Source: Moringa oleifera (taxonomy: Eukaryota; Streptophyta; Magnoliopsida; Brassicales; Moringaceae). Taken from it: a stretch of 64,000 nt of DNA. The notes under the pieces were generated by a model. The model searched no databases, was not told the origin of the DNA, and saw nothing but the letters and a program-made list of their open reading frames with translations. The translations under genes were made by a program, and so were the position numbers. The stretch lies in assembly GCA_021397835.1 (NCBI GenBank), contig JAJFZO010000476.1:1-64000 (forward strand), read 5' to 3'. Shown here piece by piece: positions 48,126-60,549 of the stretch (the first letter of the stretch is position 1; each line of letters begins with the position of its first letter).

Positions 48126-51100
48126 TGCGTGGATACACACAAAACTTCCTTCTCTCTACACAGAATTCTTTTGGTGCATCTACCTACTACTTGCTTGATA
48201 TTGAGGTACCAAACAATAACGAAAGAGTTATATAATAATCTATAAATTGTCATTAGTGAAGAAAGTCCATTCTTTAATAGCCTCACATTTTGGTATTTAT
48301 ATGGGGTTAGTTGAGAGGGGGGAAACCCCACAAACCCTGCTGATGTTGTACAGCATGAAAGGAGAAGGCAAATGTGCATGATCATATTGAATCTTTTTAT
48401 CTTACTTGCGGGTATTTTGATTGGATTTACTATGATTTTTGGTTTCCTTTCGGTGGACTTTTGTGTCCCATTTGTTGAATTGGATATTCCTCTCTACAAT
48501 CAAAACTTTTTTTCTTGACAGCAATAGTTTCTTTATGGGCATTAATTTATGCTTCCATTTGTCTTGATTGCTTTGCGGTCTTATTCTTGATGGGAATGTT
48601 TCTAATGGTGTTGTTATGAGTAAAATGGCTTTTCCTTCTTTACTTGTTTACTTTCCTATAAATTGTTTAGGCCAAAGCTTTGTCGCAATCTCTGTCGGTT
48701 CAGTTAATAGTGGCCTTTATGTGTTCCTTTGTCTTTGTTGGTTTTCTAATTAGGGTGCCCCTCTCTCCTTATATTATGGCCAATCTACCTTCTTTTGTTC
48801 TTCCCTATGAATGTGGCAGACAAAAGAAGTTGCAAAAAGGGCTTCTATGTGAATGGGATTTGCGAGAATCCAGTGGCCAAGCAATGGAGTAAATTGCTAA
48901 TATATTGGCATGTTGCACATGGGTCACCATACTTTTCTTCTTTCTCGTTGAAATCCTTAGATCGCTATAAAGGTTTCAATTTGACCTATTGGGTTAGACC
49001 CAAATTCGATTGAATTAGATTCTTTGGGGGGCGGTTTTGAGATATTGTTAATTAATATTGATTTTGAATTGGATTTTTTAAGTTTCCATTCATTTTTCTA
49101 CCCTCTAAAACTATTGAAAAATCATGTCCTTTCTTTGGAATGGCCATGCTTGGGGTAGTTTATTGTGGACTCTGGCTAATCAATTTTGTGGGGCTGCCGC
49201 TCTTAGGCTTGTGTGTTTTATTTATTGTATTATGGGATGTGCTTGTAATAATCTCTTATTGATCGATATAATTGCCTTTGTTCCAAAGACTAATGAGAAA
49301 GAGAGTTTCTTTGGTTGTGGTCCTTTTAGTAGCAATGCATGGCCCTTCCACTTTACTTTCTAGACATGTACCTACATAGAGGATGCGTCTCTAGGTTTTT
49401 AGAATATAAGGCTTGTAGGAATGAACAAAGATTATAAAGCCGAGACGATTATGATTATGACATTAGTCACTTTTTTACTAAATCGAATTGAAGTCACTTT
49501 TATTTACCAAGTGAAATGACTTTATATTAACTTATAAAAGTAGTGATATGACTATATGTATGATTGAATGGGTTTTTAATTTTTTATGATTTATTTGAAA
49601 TCAGTTTGATTTCATTTTCTCTAAATATTGATTTTCATTCTGTTCAAGTGCATCATTTTGTCTTGGTGATTTTTTATTATTAAATTTATAATTAAATTTG
49701 GTTATAAATCAGGAACACAAAGAAGTATAAAAAATGTATTTGAAGAATAAATAAAGTGAAAAAAAAAGAGAAAAAAGTATAATTGTACAAAAGTTTGATA
49801 GTGTACTGAGACAATATGAGATATTTTTTTATTAAAATAAAATAAAAATAAATTTTGTTTAAAAGTTAAAAATATTTAAATTTGAGAACTTTTGCAACAA
49901 ATTTTGTTTTAAATTTTTTTCATGTAAAGAATTTTGAATATTGAAAATATGTTTTTTAAAAATTTATACTATTAAAATTTTATGAGCAATAGCTCATTGA
50001 TTCAAAATTATTTAAATTTAAAAAATAAATTAAAATAAAATTTAAAATTTATTTGATTAATTTTTAAAAATATTTTAATAATAAAAATACCATTAATTAT
50101 TTACAATCATTTTTATTAAGATTCAATTTAAATAAAATTAACAAATAAAAATTTATTTGAAAATATTTTAAAAATTATGATTTGATTAAAAAATTATAAA
50201 AAATTTAAAATAATATTACTATAAAAAAATTAATTGATTATTTTTAGAATTTTATTCTGAAAAATAGAGATTTTACAACTATTTATGTATCAAATACAAT
50301 AAAAAACCATGAAAATTTTAAACTTCTACCCATTAGGTATTTATATCTATTCTTATTTGATCAGGCTGAAACTGAAAATTCATTAAGGTGACACTTCACC
50401 GCTGAGTGATATCCATTCCCCTTCAAGAAATCATCTCTAAAGTTAATTACAATACATAATGATTATTTAAAAAATATTAAAGCTAAAGATAAATATCATT
50501 TCAAACTTTAAATTTTATTCTCTCTCTTTGATCAAACTTTTACTTTTAAAACATATCAAAACACACTTTAATATTTTAATTTTATCAAAATCAAAAATTA
50601 TTAAAAAAATTAAATTAAAATATTTAAATTAAAAATATTTTACAATAAATTTTAACTTATAATTTTTGATGTATGTAAAAAAAATATTCAAGTTACCATT
50701 AAAAAATTGTTTAAAATTTTTTAAGTACTGAAAAATTTTTTTTTTTAAAAATGTACTAATAAAATTTAAAATTTTATAAAAAATAACTGATTAGTTCAAA
50801 AATTTTTAAATTTGAGAGATAAAATCGAAATGATGTAAAACATTTATTTGAGTAGGTTTTAACCATTTTAACAATGAAAAAATCATTAATTTTTTATAGT
50901 TATTTTAAGTTAAAGTTTAATTTGAGCAAAATCAATATATTAAAGTTTATTTCGATATACTTTGAAAGTTTTAATTTGATTGAAAAAAATATAAAACTCA
51001 TTGTTTTAAATAATATTTATTTTAATAATAATTATTAATCTCAAAATTAATATCAAATTAAATAAAAATAACATCAAACAAAATAAACTAAAAATAAAAA

Positions 51101-51880
51101 ATTACGATAGAAACACGTGATGATGCTTGGAGCATATAGAGGTAAATAGGTAATATGATTATAAGTTGAAAATTAAAAATAATTCAATTACGCGCAACAG
51201 TTAGATAATTTTTTAAAAAAATATTTTATAGTTTAAAAGTGAAATTACATCAAGATTCCTTACATTTTGTCAATTATCTTAATGTGATTCTTAATTAAAA
51301 AATTATATCAATTTAATTCTTTTCATTTTTGTTTAATATGACCATTCCATCTATCAAAATTGTCAATATCATCCAATTATAAGTCATTTCCCATTCATTT
51401 TAATATTTTTCATTTCGTTTATTCAAAATTGAGCTATGTATCATGTCTCATTCATATGATATTTCATTGTAAAAATGATTTTTTCACCTCTCATATTTGT
51501 AAAAGAACAATCAAGACACTTTTTTTTTCCCCAAGCCATCACTTTACACCCACTAATCCTTGTCTTTTCCTTTCAATTACCTTTTTTTCAGCAATACCTC
51601 CTTAATTTGTGCTCTGCCACCCATTCCTCAACCAAAAACTTTTTTTTTTTTTTTGACCATTCAAAAAATGAATAGGCATGTGTATATATGTTCATTTGTA
51701 CATCCTCATGCGAAGCCATCTTAAGTTGTTACCTGAGTGTTGTCCTCAAAATGAAGATGAAAAGTAAGAAATGACCAATGTAGCTTACTCAAGTGCAATT
51801 AATCGATGCAATAATCTACAGTAGGCAGACATTACTTATTCATTTAGCATGTTAAGTAGTAGCATGACAAATCCGAGGAA
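48126..51880. other. PLATZ 3' flank and AT-rich intergenic DNA
   Basis: Positions 48126-49440 are moderately GC and contain short unrecognised open frames (for example 48795-49013 and 49124-49363) that match no family I know. Positions 49640-51350 are extremely AT-rich with dispersed repeat copies in inverse orientation (about 50600-50690). I see no supported gene. Confidence 0.55.
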
Positions 51881-51969
51881 GGAATACTAAATGTGGATGG
51901 TTGTAAAACTTTGAACTATGGGCAAATCTATGTAAGATGGGCCAAGTGTAGCAAAGGCTTAGTGGTTTT

Positions 51970-52132
51970 ATAGATTCAGATTATGCAGAAGATAAGGATA
52001 AGAGAAGATCCTTATCTCTACATGTATTATTTCTTCGGATGAAGGATGCTTTTTGATATTCTTACAATGTTAGAAATGTTGAGTCATCGATGTTATCAGT
52101 AGAAGCTGATTGTAGAGTATATGGAACAAATT
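51970..52132 (+). mobile_element. Degraded copia RNase H fragment
   Basis: The frame from 51970 reads IDSDYAEDKDKRRSLSLHVL, close to the conserved copia RNase H start (DSDYAGD.D.RRST.GYVF). A few residues at 52090-52200 (SVEAD, QYVSLTEVFVAKFGI) recall the downstream EAEYMALTEAxKEAIWL block after frameshifts. No intact frame. The residue match is clear, but the element boundaries are not visible. Confidence 0.55.
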
Positions 52133-52447
52133 CAGACACCTCGCAATATGTCTCTTTGACTGAGGTTTTCGTAGCCAAGTTTGGGATTCAGTTGAGGAGG
52201 GATAGGCTCTTTCCTTGTTGGCTATCGAGGACACAAGTTCATGTGGGTGTCCCTATTGGATCATCTTGGCAAACACAAACAACTGGAACAGATCTCACAA
52301 TATGGCGGAACATTAATTTAAACTTTCTTTGGATTCATAAAAGAAATATTCTTATTTTAAAAATCTTAACTCATGTATTCACATCAAGTAAATTCATATA
52401 CTCACATTAAAATGCAGCTAGGACGAATATAAATAAATGTTTTGGAA

Positions 52448-52747
52448 TGTAATTTGCATCCAATTTCAAATGTAGCCTAGTTATTGGAATACAAAAAAGT
52501 AGTCAATTTGTTGACTATTCCAGAGTGATCATGAGAAAGCTAAAGGCTCTATGCAAAAATATAATAGGGTTAGATATTTTAGAGGGATAAGGATGCAAAT
52601 GCCCTTATAAAAACTGCCATAAATACTCACCTATTGTTGAAAAGTTAAAAGAAAGCATGGAAGAATTAAAAATCAATAAGATTTTTCTTTACGGAAAGTG
52701 TTTCTTCTCTTTGCTTACTAGTTTTTGAGCCATTTTGGTAGTAGAGC
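52448..52747 (+). mobile_element. Possible solo LTR with primer-binding-site-like end
   Basis: About 285 bp beginning TGTAATTTGC and ending GAGCCA at 52732, with a TATA-like TTATAAAAACT near 52600. It is followed at 52736-52747 by TGGTAGTAGAGC, which resembles the usual copia primer-binding site TGGTATCAGAGC with changes. This suggests an LTR left by a copia element, possibly the one whose pol fragment lies at 51970. No second LTR is seen to confirm it. Confidence 0.4.
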
Positions 52748-52944
52748 ATCAGTCTTCTAGTTTCTGCATGAGTGTTTGCAGCTAGGAAGATCGAAATTTC
52801 TTTAAGTTTCATATTTTCCTACAATGCGGAGTATACATACTCTCTACCAGTGTTGAAACTCTCATTTTCAGTCATTTTCTCAGCAAAACAACATTGCAGA
52901 TGAGATCAAAGGATCCCGAAACATCAATCTGAAAAATTTTATAG

Positions 52945-53455
52945 CTAATGTAATAGTCACACAACCTCATGCGCCACCTATTGAAAGCCTACGTGCTGAT
53001 AATTCTCTCTAGGCGCTCCACACGCTAATCCAAGGTTAAGGACAACCATGTCAGCACCACGTTAGCCAACACCCAACCACTTGGGTTGAGCTACAATCGT
53101 AGCCACGTCAATACGTCCAGGCTTCTTGTCCACGTCAATGATACGTCATTGATAACCCAACCTCTCCTCTCGTGCCATGTATTAGAATGTGCCACGACTG
53201 TACACCCAGGTCATTGTCCATGTCTACACCATATCATTGACAACTCAGCCTCTTTAATTGTGCCACGTCTCGGCAAAAACTACAGCAGCACACTAAGTTT
53301 CTTATCCACGTTTGTGCTACATCATCAACATTTCAACCTCTCTGGTTGTGCCATGTGTCCAACTTTGCCACATCAACCCACTAAGGCTTGCTTGGCCACA
53401 TCATGGTAATACAACCTCTCTTGTTGTGCCACGTGTCAGGTGAGCCACATCAACA
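52945..53455. repeat. Degenerate minisatellite of about 85 bp
   Basis: A motif CAACCTCT...TGTGCCACGTGTC recurs with anchors at 53158, 53245, 53334 and 53412 (spacing 87, 89, 78), with weaker related sequence from about 52945. Between the anchors CCACGTC and TCATTGA-like motifs also repeat. Units are diverged (roughly 65-75% alike by eye). The block is GC-richer than the surrounding DNA and has no convincing coding frame. Confidence 0.75.
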
Positions 53456-54353
53456 GTGGCAAAATTATGTTTGTCCCCCATATAGTTAAAGTAATAACAT
53501 TCATTAAGTCTCAAATTCAAATACACTAATAATGACATATTTACTAGTAAATTATGGCGAATGCTTAATATATATCCTTTTGTAGTTATCCGGTAGAGTA
53601 AGAAAAAGACTGTGATCATCTGTTGGGATGATCTTCCCACTCTAAGCTTCTCAATTTCATTGAAAGCATCAAGATTTAATAGTTCTTAAAAAAAAAGTAA
53701 AAAAAAAAGATCAGTTGCACCTTCATACAAGTTTTCTAATTATTTGGGTTTTATGTGTGTGTATGTATTAATTTTGACAGATGAAACTGTTTCTGGAAAT
53801 TAAAAAGAAAACAAAGAAAAAAATTCTTAATAGAACCTTTAAAGGGCACATATAAATTTGATGATGGTAAACTGGCTGCATGAGCCCATGTTTTGTACCT
53901 GAAGTATTTTCCCTCTTTGATTTTTAAGCAATGCAGAATCATCTCAAGGTTAATGGTAATAAGAAAACCAGTAATTTATGATGGTTTCGGACCTTGCAAT
54001 TCGGTGGCAAGATCTGTCTGTGGAATATTCACATACTGATATGCAATGTAATAAGGATATAGAAACAGATGACAAACCAATATTTACAAAACCATTCCCT
54101 TCAATTTTAGTAACACCATTTCTGGATTTAAAGCAGATTACTGTTCCCAGCTACCAGGTTGGGATAAAATTCGGAGATAACCTGAGCAGCATCATATTAA
54201 GATGATTTGCTTTTATCTGCTATAAGAAAATTCTCAACCCGGATTTAAATACAACATCTACTCTGTTGGTTTGCTCCCTTAAAATAAAACTAGGAACTGC
54301 ATTCTACAAGAAAATAAAAGATACAAATTATATGCAGAAAAACTGTGATGAGG
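53456..54353. other. Intergenic DNA downstream of the BPA1-like gene
   Basis: About 900 bp that should include the 3' UTR of the minus-strand RRM gene. A-rich runs lie near 53686-53710. No coding frame is supported. Confidence 0.5.
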
Positions 54354-57300
54354 TTATATTTTTCCAAGTTTACTGTCGGTGGAACTTACAGGAAGCAAAG
54401 GAGGCTCTCCTGCTGATGAGTCATCAAGATGAGTTTGTGCAAATTCATCGATCATCTCTCTCCTTTCCTTGTGAAGAACTTCCTTTTTCTCCTCCTCAGC
54501 CTTTTCAACCTTCTCCTTGGTCATCATGCTTACATCTTCAGCTGCCCGTGCTACTGCACTGAATGCGTTTGAAACCCAGGAAGCTCCACTTGATACATAA
54601 CGATTGCTCATGATTGCAGAACCTGCACTGCTTGCTTTCTGCTCTGCAACTGCAAATACAGATTTTGTCTTCTCAGACACCTGGTACCGCTCATCCATCT
54701 CTCTCATCTTCTCATTCAATACAGCAGTCCCAAGGCTTAGCTTTTCACTCAGACCCATGGAACGGTCAATGGAAGCAACTGCTGCAGAAGCATTTGATGT
54801 CAAGTGATGCTGATCATCGAAGGCCTTTGCTTTGAGGATGGCATCTTTCCCCAACACAAAGCCCTTGGCGAGCATGGTGCTTACCACATCTTCAGCCTTC
54901 TTAACAGCAGGACTGCCTGGGTTATTCTCCTTCAAAAGGAAAGAAAAAAGATAAGGAAAAAGAAAGAAACATGCCTATTTGGGCTTTGGAATCCCCCCCA
55001 CCACCTAAACAGACTGGCCTCACCCAAACAGAGGAAGGAATTGCCTCTTATTAATGCCAAGCAAATGTGTTCTACATTTGTGTTCTTTTGCTCAGAATTT
55101 CATGCATGCACATGCAACTGTAAATGTCCTCTATTTCTCATCTAAAGAAAAGCAGCATAGGCAACATACACCAGAAGTATGGCATATCATTTGCCTACTT
55201 GGCCAAGACTGAGTTTCTTCCAATGGACCAAAGTTAAGACTTGGAACACCTGCCGTAAATGGGATTTCCAACATCAAATAATTCAGATTCATCTGAATAT
55301 CCTTTGAAGAGCAGGACAAGAATCACTTTACAAAAGGCCATGAACTTTGGATAAACATGGATATACTACCTGCATATTTATATCCTCCAGCCCAATATTC
55401 AGTAACACGTAAGTACAACCATCTATGTTATCTACTCCATGAATAAGGAAAACAATATCAGGAAAAGTGTAAATAATTGCTCACATATATTTCAATACTT
55501 TATCTTCTTAAAATACATGAGGCATAAACATAAAGGAAACATGAAATAAACCTCAACCACCTGCTACAATTAGAAATCATGCTTGAAGAATGTTTCAGCA
55601 AACCTCATTCAATTATCTGCTAACCCTTTCACTTTAACTCATAAACACAATAGTTTAGAAACATGAGAAATAGAAACTTTGAAATATTCAATTTTCACAA
55701 AATCTGCATTCACAAAAAAAAAAAAGGAAAAAAAAATACTCAGTATTGTGCCCAATGTTCAATCATAGATGTCAAGTGCATCATCCTCAGTTCTATTGAT
55801 TTTTCTTGACAACAGAAGATGTGTAAGATACACTTTCTGAAGCCACAGACTTTACCATGTGTGGCAGAGCTTCAGGTGGCAGCAGATAGTCCTCAACAGG
55901 TGTAATAGTGATAGAAAGATCAGCTATGGTGGCTCCCTGCATTAATAAATAATAATGTAAAAAATATAAAAGAATCATGCACCCCATTTACTGTGGTTCT
56001 CTTCATAAAAATGTTGAGTTCTCCCATTCAAGCTTGCCATAGTCCAGGCAAAGCCTAAAGTATATGATAAGATCCAATGCTGAGAATCAATTCACAAAGA
56101 AGTTGAGAACCCAGATTTTTTTTTTTTTTTTTTTGTCTGTACATATCCATGCAATTACCTGATTTTTAATCTGTTAGTTATTTTAGTACTTCCAGAATCT
56201 TCAAAAGCTCACATCTCCCTCTCTGACAACTTCAACCATCTAAATAAATACCATGTCATACATCATTACACCAGATGAACTTACTGATAATAACATTGCT
56301 GTATCTGCTCCTTGTGACTCCTTGAAGGTAACATAGGCAAGCTGCGTCTGTTCTGTCTCCCTGAAAGGAGTGACCACATTTCTTCAGAATGATATTCATG
56401 GAAAAAACAACTGCTCTACAGTTTGAGAGTGCTTACTTTCGCATTTCAACATAGTGAACATCACCAGAGAAAGAGAAGAACTCTTTGATATCTGTCTCAG
56501 AAACAACCGGTGAAATGTTGCTAACCTTAACTGTTCTTACCTGTAGGAAAGCAAAGCTAATGAATAAACATATGCTTCCACCAAGGAATTGCTGCATTGA
56601 AATTGACAAATTCAAACATCTTAAATTTGCTGGAACTGAACACTTTCTTGAATCATCAGATTTCATCAGTAATTTGATAAGATTGCATGGCATTTAATCA
56701 CATCTTGTACCATAATTCCTGTCATGTAATTAAACGAGTTCTAGCAATTGAATCGACTAAACAGATAATTAATAAATTAGCAACAAGATGAAAATCTGCC
56801 TTGGGAACTCGAGGGTTTCCATTCATAGAATTCCAATTGTTCATATGAGACAAAAACAATCTATTAACAAGACTGATATTGGTTGCTACTGCAGTATCAG
56901 ATATATCAATCAGATACAAAGAAGACATTAACCTGCAGAGGGCTAACCAAAGCATAACTTGTAATCAATAATAGTTCAAGTACACAGCTTTATTCTATAT
57001 TGCAATAACAAAATAAATTGCTAAGGAGATTATTCCTCACATCTGAAACATTAATTGTCCAGCTAGGTGTAAAAGCTGATTGTGGCATCATTGCAGTGCT
57101 CTGATGGGTCTGATCATCTTGGGCCAATGGGACCTAGACAGTAAATCTAGATGTAAGCAACAGAGAGAGAGAGAGAGAGAGCGAGTCAAATCACTGAGAT
57201 ACAAATTATGCATAGGCAGATTACTAACTTAGCAAAAGCATTTGGAATCAAATCCATCTTCAGAAATGCATGCTTACACAACCATGCACACAAAAATTGA

Positions 57301-58623
57301 GCTTGTTATATATATATAAAGTTATCTCGATATAAGATAATTAAGCTGAATATGAGACTGTCAAGCAAGAAGACAGCCTTGAGACATCTTTTTTAGAGAT
57401 TTCATCTCCATTGGCTCTATAATGACGAGTTAAATAAAATATTCCAGGTACCTTTTCAATTGATAGGCAGTACCACAGAATTGCAATTAATGACTAATGT
57501 TATGTATATAAATTTTCTTGCAAAAAGAGGGAACAAGGATCAACAAATAGAACTGCAATCACTTTGTATCCACTTCTCAATCCTTGGACATCAATTGTAT
57601 GATATCATGCATGAGAAAGTTAACCCAGAGATCAAAGCCATCTGATTGAGCACTGCTTCTCTGACCATCTTGACTAAGCAGAGAAAAGAAAGAAGCACAA
57701 GAAGTGCTTGAACCTTTAATTGCTTTAAGATATTAGTCAAATGCAAGGACAACGGCTACTGCTCAAGGCATGAACCGCGTGCTCACATTCACTTTGTTAT
57801 CCATCCAATTACCCAGATATGAGGGTGCCATGGAAAAATATGTTGAGACCTCGGAATACGTTTGATAATGAATCTCCAGCAGCTGTAAGTGAGCAAGAGG
57901 GATCTAACTGAATTTTATGCTCATTAGACAACTGGAGACTAAACTGAGGACTTAAATTGAACAAGGGAAATTAAAAAAAAAAAAAATTGTTAAACTGTGT
58001 GAAAAATTAAACTTCTAACGTTCTAGGTAAGGATTAAATATGTGATTCCTCATCTTGCTAACCAAATGCATTTCATTTCATTATTTTGAAATTATTTAGA
58101 AAGAAAGATTAGAAGTAATGAAAAAGGGAAAACCTAACAGCTTGAAACAGCAAATGTAATGCAAATCCAAATAATCCAATGCATATAAGGTGTTGCACTA
58201 AAACCTCTGAACCATCTGGAGTTTTAACTACGCTAACATTGTTCATCGTTTTCAATCGTAGAAGATCCGCCAAATATCAGCCTCCAGTTATTTAGGGGGC
58301 CAAATCGTGACCGATCTGGGATTAGACTCTCTTTACATCGCCATTGTCCTACATTTCTCAGCAACTAAACAGGTTATAGATTTTTAATGGTAATCGTATT
58401 TCAGTTCAATCAGGGGATCTGATTCGGATTGACATCAACAAAACAGTAGCGCAGAAATCTCTAATTTTCTGCGTTGTCTGAGCAGCAAAACAAAGCATGC
58501 ATGTCTGGAAGCAATCAGAGAAATGCAACGAGATCCAACTAAATTCTTGCATTTGTCATTGACTCCCATAAACAACAAAATAAACACAAAAAGGGAAGTA
58601 AACAAGAGAAAGCTCACCGACAT
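54354..58623 (-). CDS. BPA1-family RRM protein (binding partner of ACD11)-like, 6 coding exons
   Basis: Members are RRM proteins that bind ACD11, a sphingolipid-transfer protein restraining cell death; some are pathogen effector targets. Coding exons from high to low coordinates: 58623-58618 (M-S only), 57133-57041, 56540-56437, 56360-56285, 55936 to about 55832, 54929-54354; about 319 aa. The RRM starts VRTVKVSNISPVV, with EFFSFSGDVHYVEM and QLAYVTFKESQGAD; RNP-1 is atypical for RNA binding. After it come the conserved GATIADLSITITPVEDY segment and the long C-terminal region (KKAEDVVSTMLAKGFVLGKD, SNASAAVASIDRSMG, SAGSAIMSNRYVSSGASW), helical and charged. The 3' end of exon 5 is uncertain: weak donors at 55831, 55813 or 55810 all keep phase 0, and an extra small exon is possible. 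The start is inferred from ATG TCG followed by GTGAGC. Confidence 0.88.
57161..57182. repeat. GA microsatellite in BPA1-like intron 1
   Basis: About ten GA/AG dinucleotides in a row. It lies in the intron between the two-codon first exon and exon 2. Confidence 0.85.
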
Positions 58624-60340
58624 GACGGGAACGTACGAAGAAATCCAAGAAACTATAAATAAAAACCAATAAGAGATGTGCAACGCATAGAGATAAAGGA
58701 TAGGAAATGGAAGGACTTGAGGAGGCAGAGAAAGGGCAATTTCACTATCTTGAAATGCAAAAAGAGACTGGCTTCTCTCTGTCACAGGAAGTTCGCGCGC
58801 TGATTATGGGAACGTGTTGATATTTGGGCGGCCATGAAGTGTCCTGCTCGTTTTTCAGTTGAGCCGAGGAAATCCTCCTTTTATGGTGCTTTCGATTGAA
58901 GGAATAAGAATAATTTTACAAAGGGCATTATCGGGTTTCCCCCAAAAAAAATCAGTTTATAAATTTGACAAAATAAGACTTTGTTGAGCTGAGCTCAACA
59001 ATAAGATTATTTTAAAATTTGGACAAAAATTGAAAAATATCTCAAAATATAATTTTAATTTTCCAATTTATTGCATAATAAAATCAAAATACAATCATGA
59101 TTCAGAATTTGCTTTTTTTAAAATTTTGTTTCCTTTATAATGATTTAATTTTTTAATTTTTTTAAATGATTATGATTAAAATTTCTTACTGACACTTTTT
59201 TCACCAAACATCCCATTTTTACAGAAATTAAAAAAAAAATCATCCAATTCATAATTATAGAAATGAATTACAATTTCATTAATATCAAAATTTATCATAA
59301 AAATATAATTAATTTTTGTGAATCAGACCACTTAATATTAATTAAATATATTTATTAAATGAAAATTGAATGAAGCTCCAAGCACAACTAAATTTTTGAC
59401 AATTATACTGTTGTAGAAAGGCAGAAATCTGATTTTTTTTATTTTTTTCATTTGCGTTTGTTTTGAACAAAAAGCAAAGCTTAGATGGTGAATGACCAGA
59501 AACCCAAGAACTGAACGGACCAAAATCCCGCGCTTACGAGGGCACAGCAGTCTCAAACCTTCTGGCCCAAAGTGACGGAATACAGATGACACCATCTCTC
59601 TCTCCCACTCTTTGTTTTGCAGATTTGGTGATCACAATCTCAGAAGCTTTCTCTCTTCCTCTCCCATTTTCGCAGCCCTAGCACTCCAGGGTAGTGGATG
59701 TGATTATACTAATTGAATTCAGAAACAAATAAATAAATAAATAAATTTATTTTTTTCAAAATGTATGTATAAGTGCTACCCAAACCTGGATATAAGCCCG
59801 ATACAACTGGTCGAATGACAATGGACATGCGTGTGTGGTGAACCTTGATGGGTCTAACCCCTCTTTTTTCTCACAGAAGTTGAGTACCCTTAGACCTAAA
59901 ACCTATTTAAAATTTCACATCTTATATACAACTCAAAAAAATTATTTCTTTTGAATTTAAATTTCTTAAAAAAAAGGATAACTCTATAGCACTTTTTAAA
60001 AACTTTTTTTAAAATTTATTTTCTCAACACTTACCTACTGAGATTCACCGTCAAGTGCTCTGGCCATCTTATTTGCATCAAAGGCTTTGAATCTAATTCT
60101 AATTACCTCTCTAGAAACTAGACATCATGGATGTCTAGGAATGGTTTTTACACATACTTCCAAGCCAAGCATAAATAGTGACCTTGGAAATTCACTAACA
60201 ATAAGAATTTGAATGTTATATCCTATGTACTTCGAGTTCTGTTTTATAAATTTAAAAAGATAAATATTAGTTTCTTTATCCAATTATTTTATTCTTCTAT
60301 TTTTTGAAAAATTTTAGTGCATGTTGAGTCAAAATATGTA
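58624..60340. other. BPA1-like 5' UTR/promoter and intergenic DNA
   Basis: The minus-strand gene's leader and promoter should occupy about 58624-58900. An AT-rich tract follows (58950-59400). Positions 59570-59700 look like a plant leader (CT-rich, then GCAGCCCTAGCACTCC) on the plus strand, but no gene follows. A TAAA microsatellite lies near 59728-59746. No coding frame is supported. Confidence 0.5.
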
Positions 60341-60342
60341 TA

Positions 60343-60545
60343 TTGGTGGAGCTTAGATTACTATATAAAGTTGCACATGGGCAGCTCTGGTTTGGAAAAT
60401 GGGCTCACCAATTCTCCAATGGAAGCTTTGGAGTGATGGAGCAGAATTATATTTTAGCTATTCACATTTTCAGCCTTGGTCAAATTGTTGATGGATGCAA
60501 AAACTCATGTCACGAAATTGTTAGAATTTTCTCCTCACACGGTTG
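60343..60545 (+). pseudogene. PHD-finger (MMD1/DUET-like) gene fragment
   Basis: The frame LLYKVAHGQLWFGKWAHQFS followed by NGSFGVMEQNYILAIHIFS resembles the linker of plant PHD-finger proteins of the MALE MEIOCYTE DEATH 1 group (pattern YG..WFG.WGY.F..GSFGVT...Y..A). Only about 67 codons are open and no PHD zinc finger is present, so this would be a relic. The family match is from memory; confidence is moderate to low. Confidence 0.4.
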
Positions 60546-60549
60546 CTGA

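Noticed and set aside
48680..49363. Open frames downstream of PLATZ
   Set aside because: Short, overlapping in different frames and unlike any family I know; not supported as genes.
58435..58785. 116-codon minus-strand frame around the BPA1-like start
   Set aside because: It reads through the donor after ATG TCG into intron; only its MS codons belong to the gene model.
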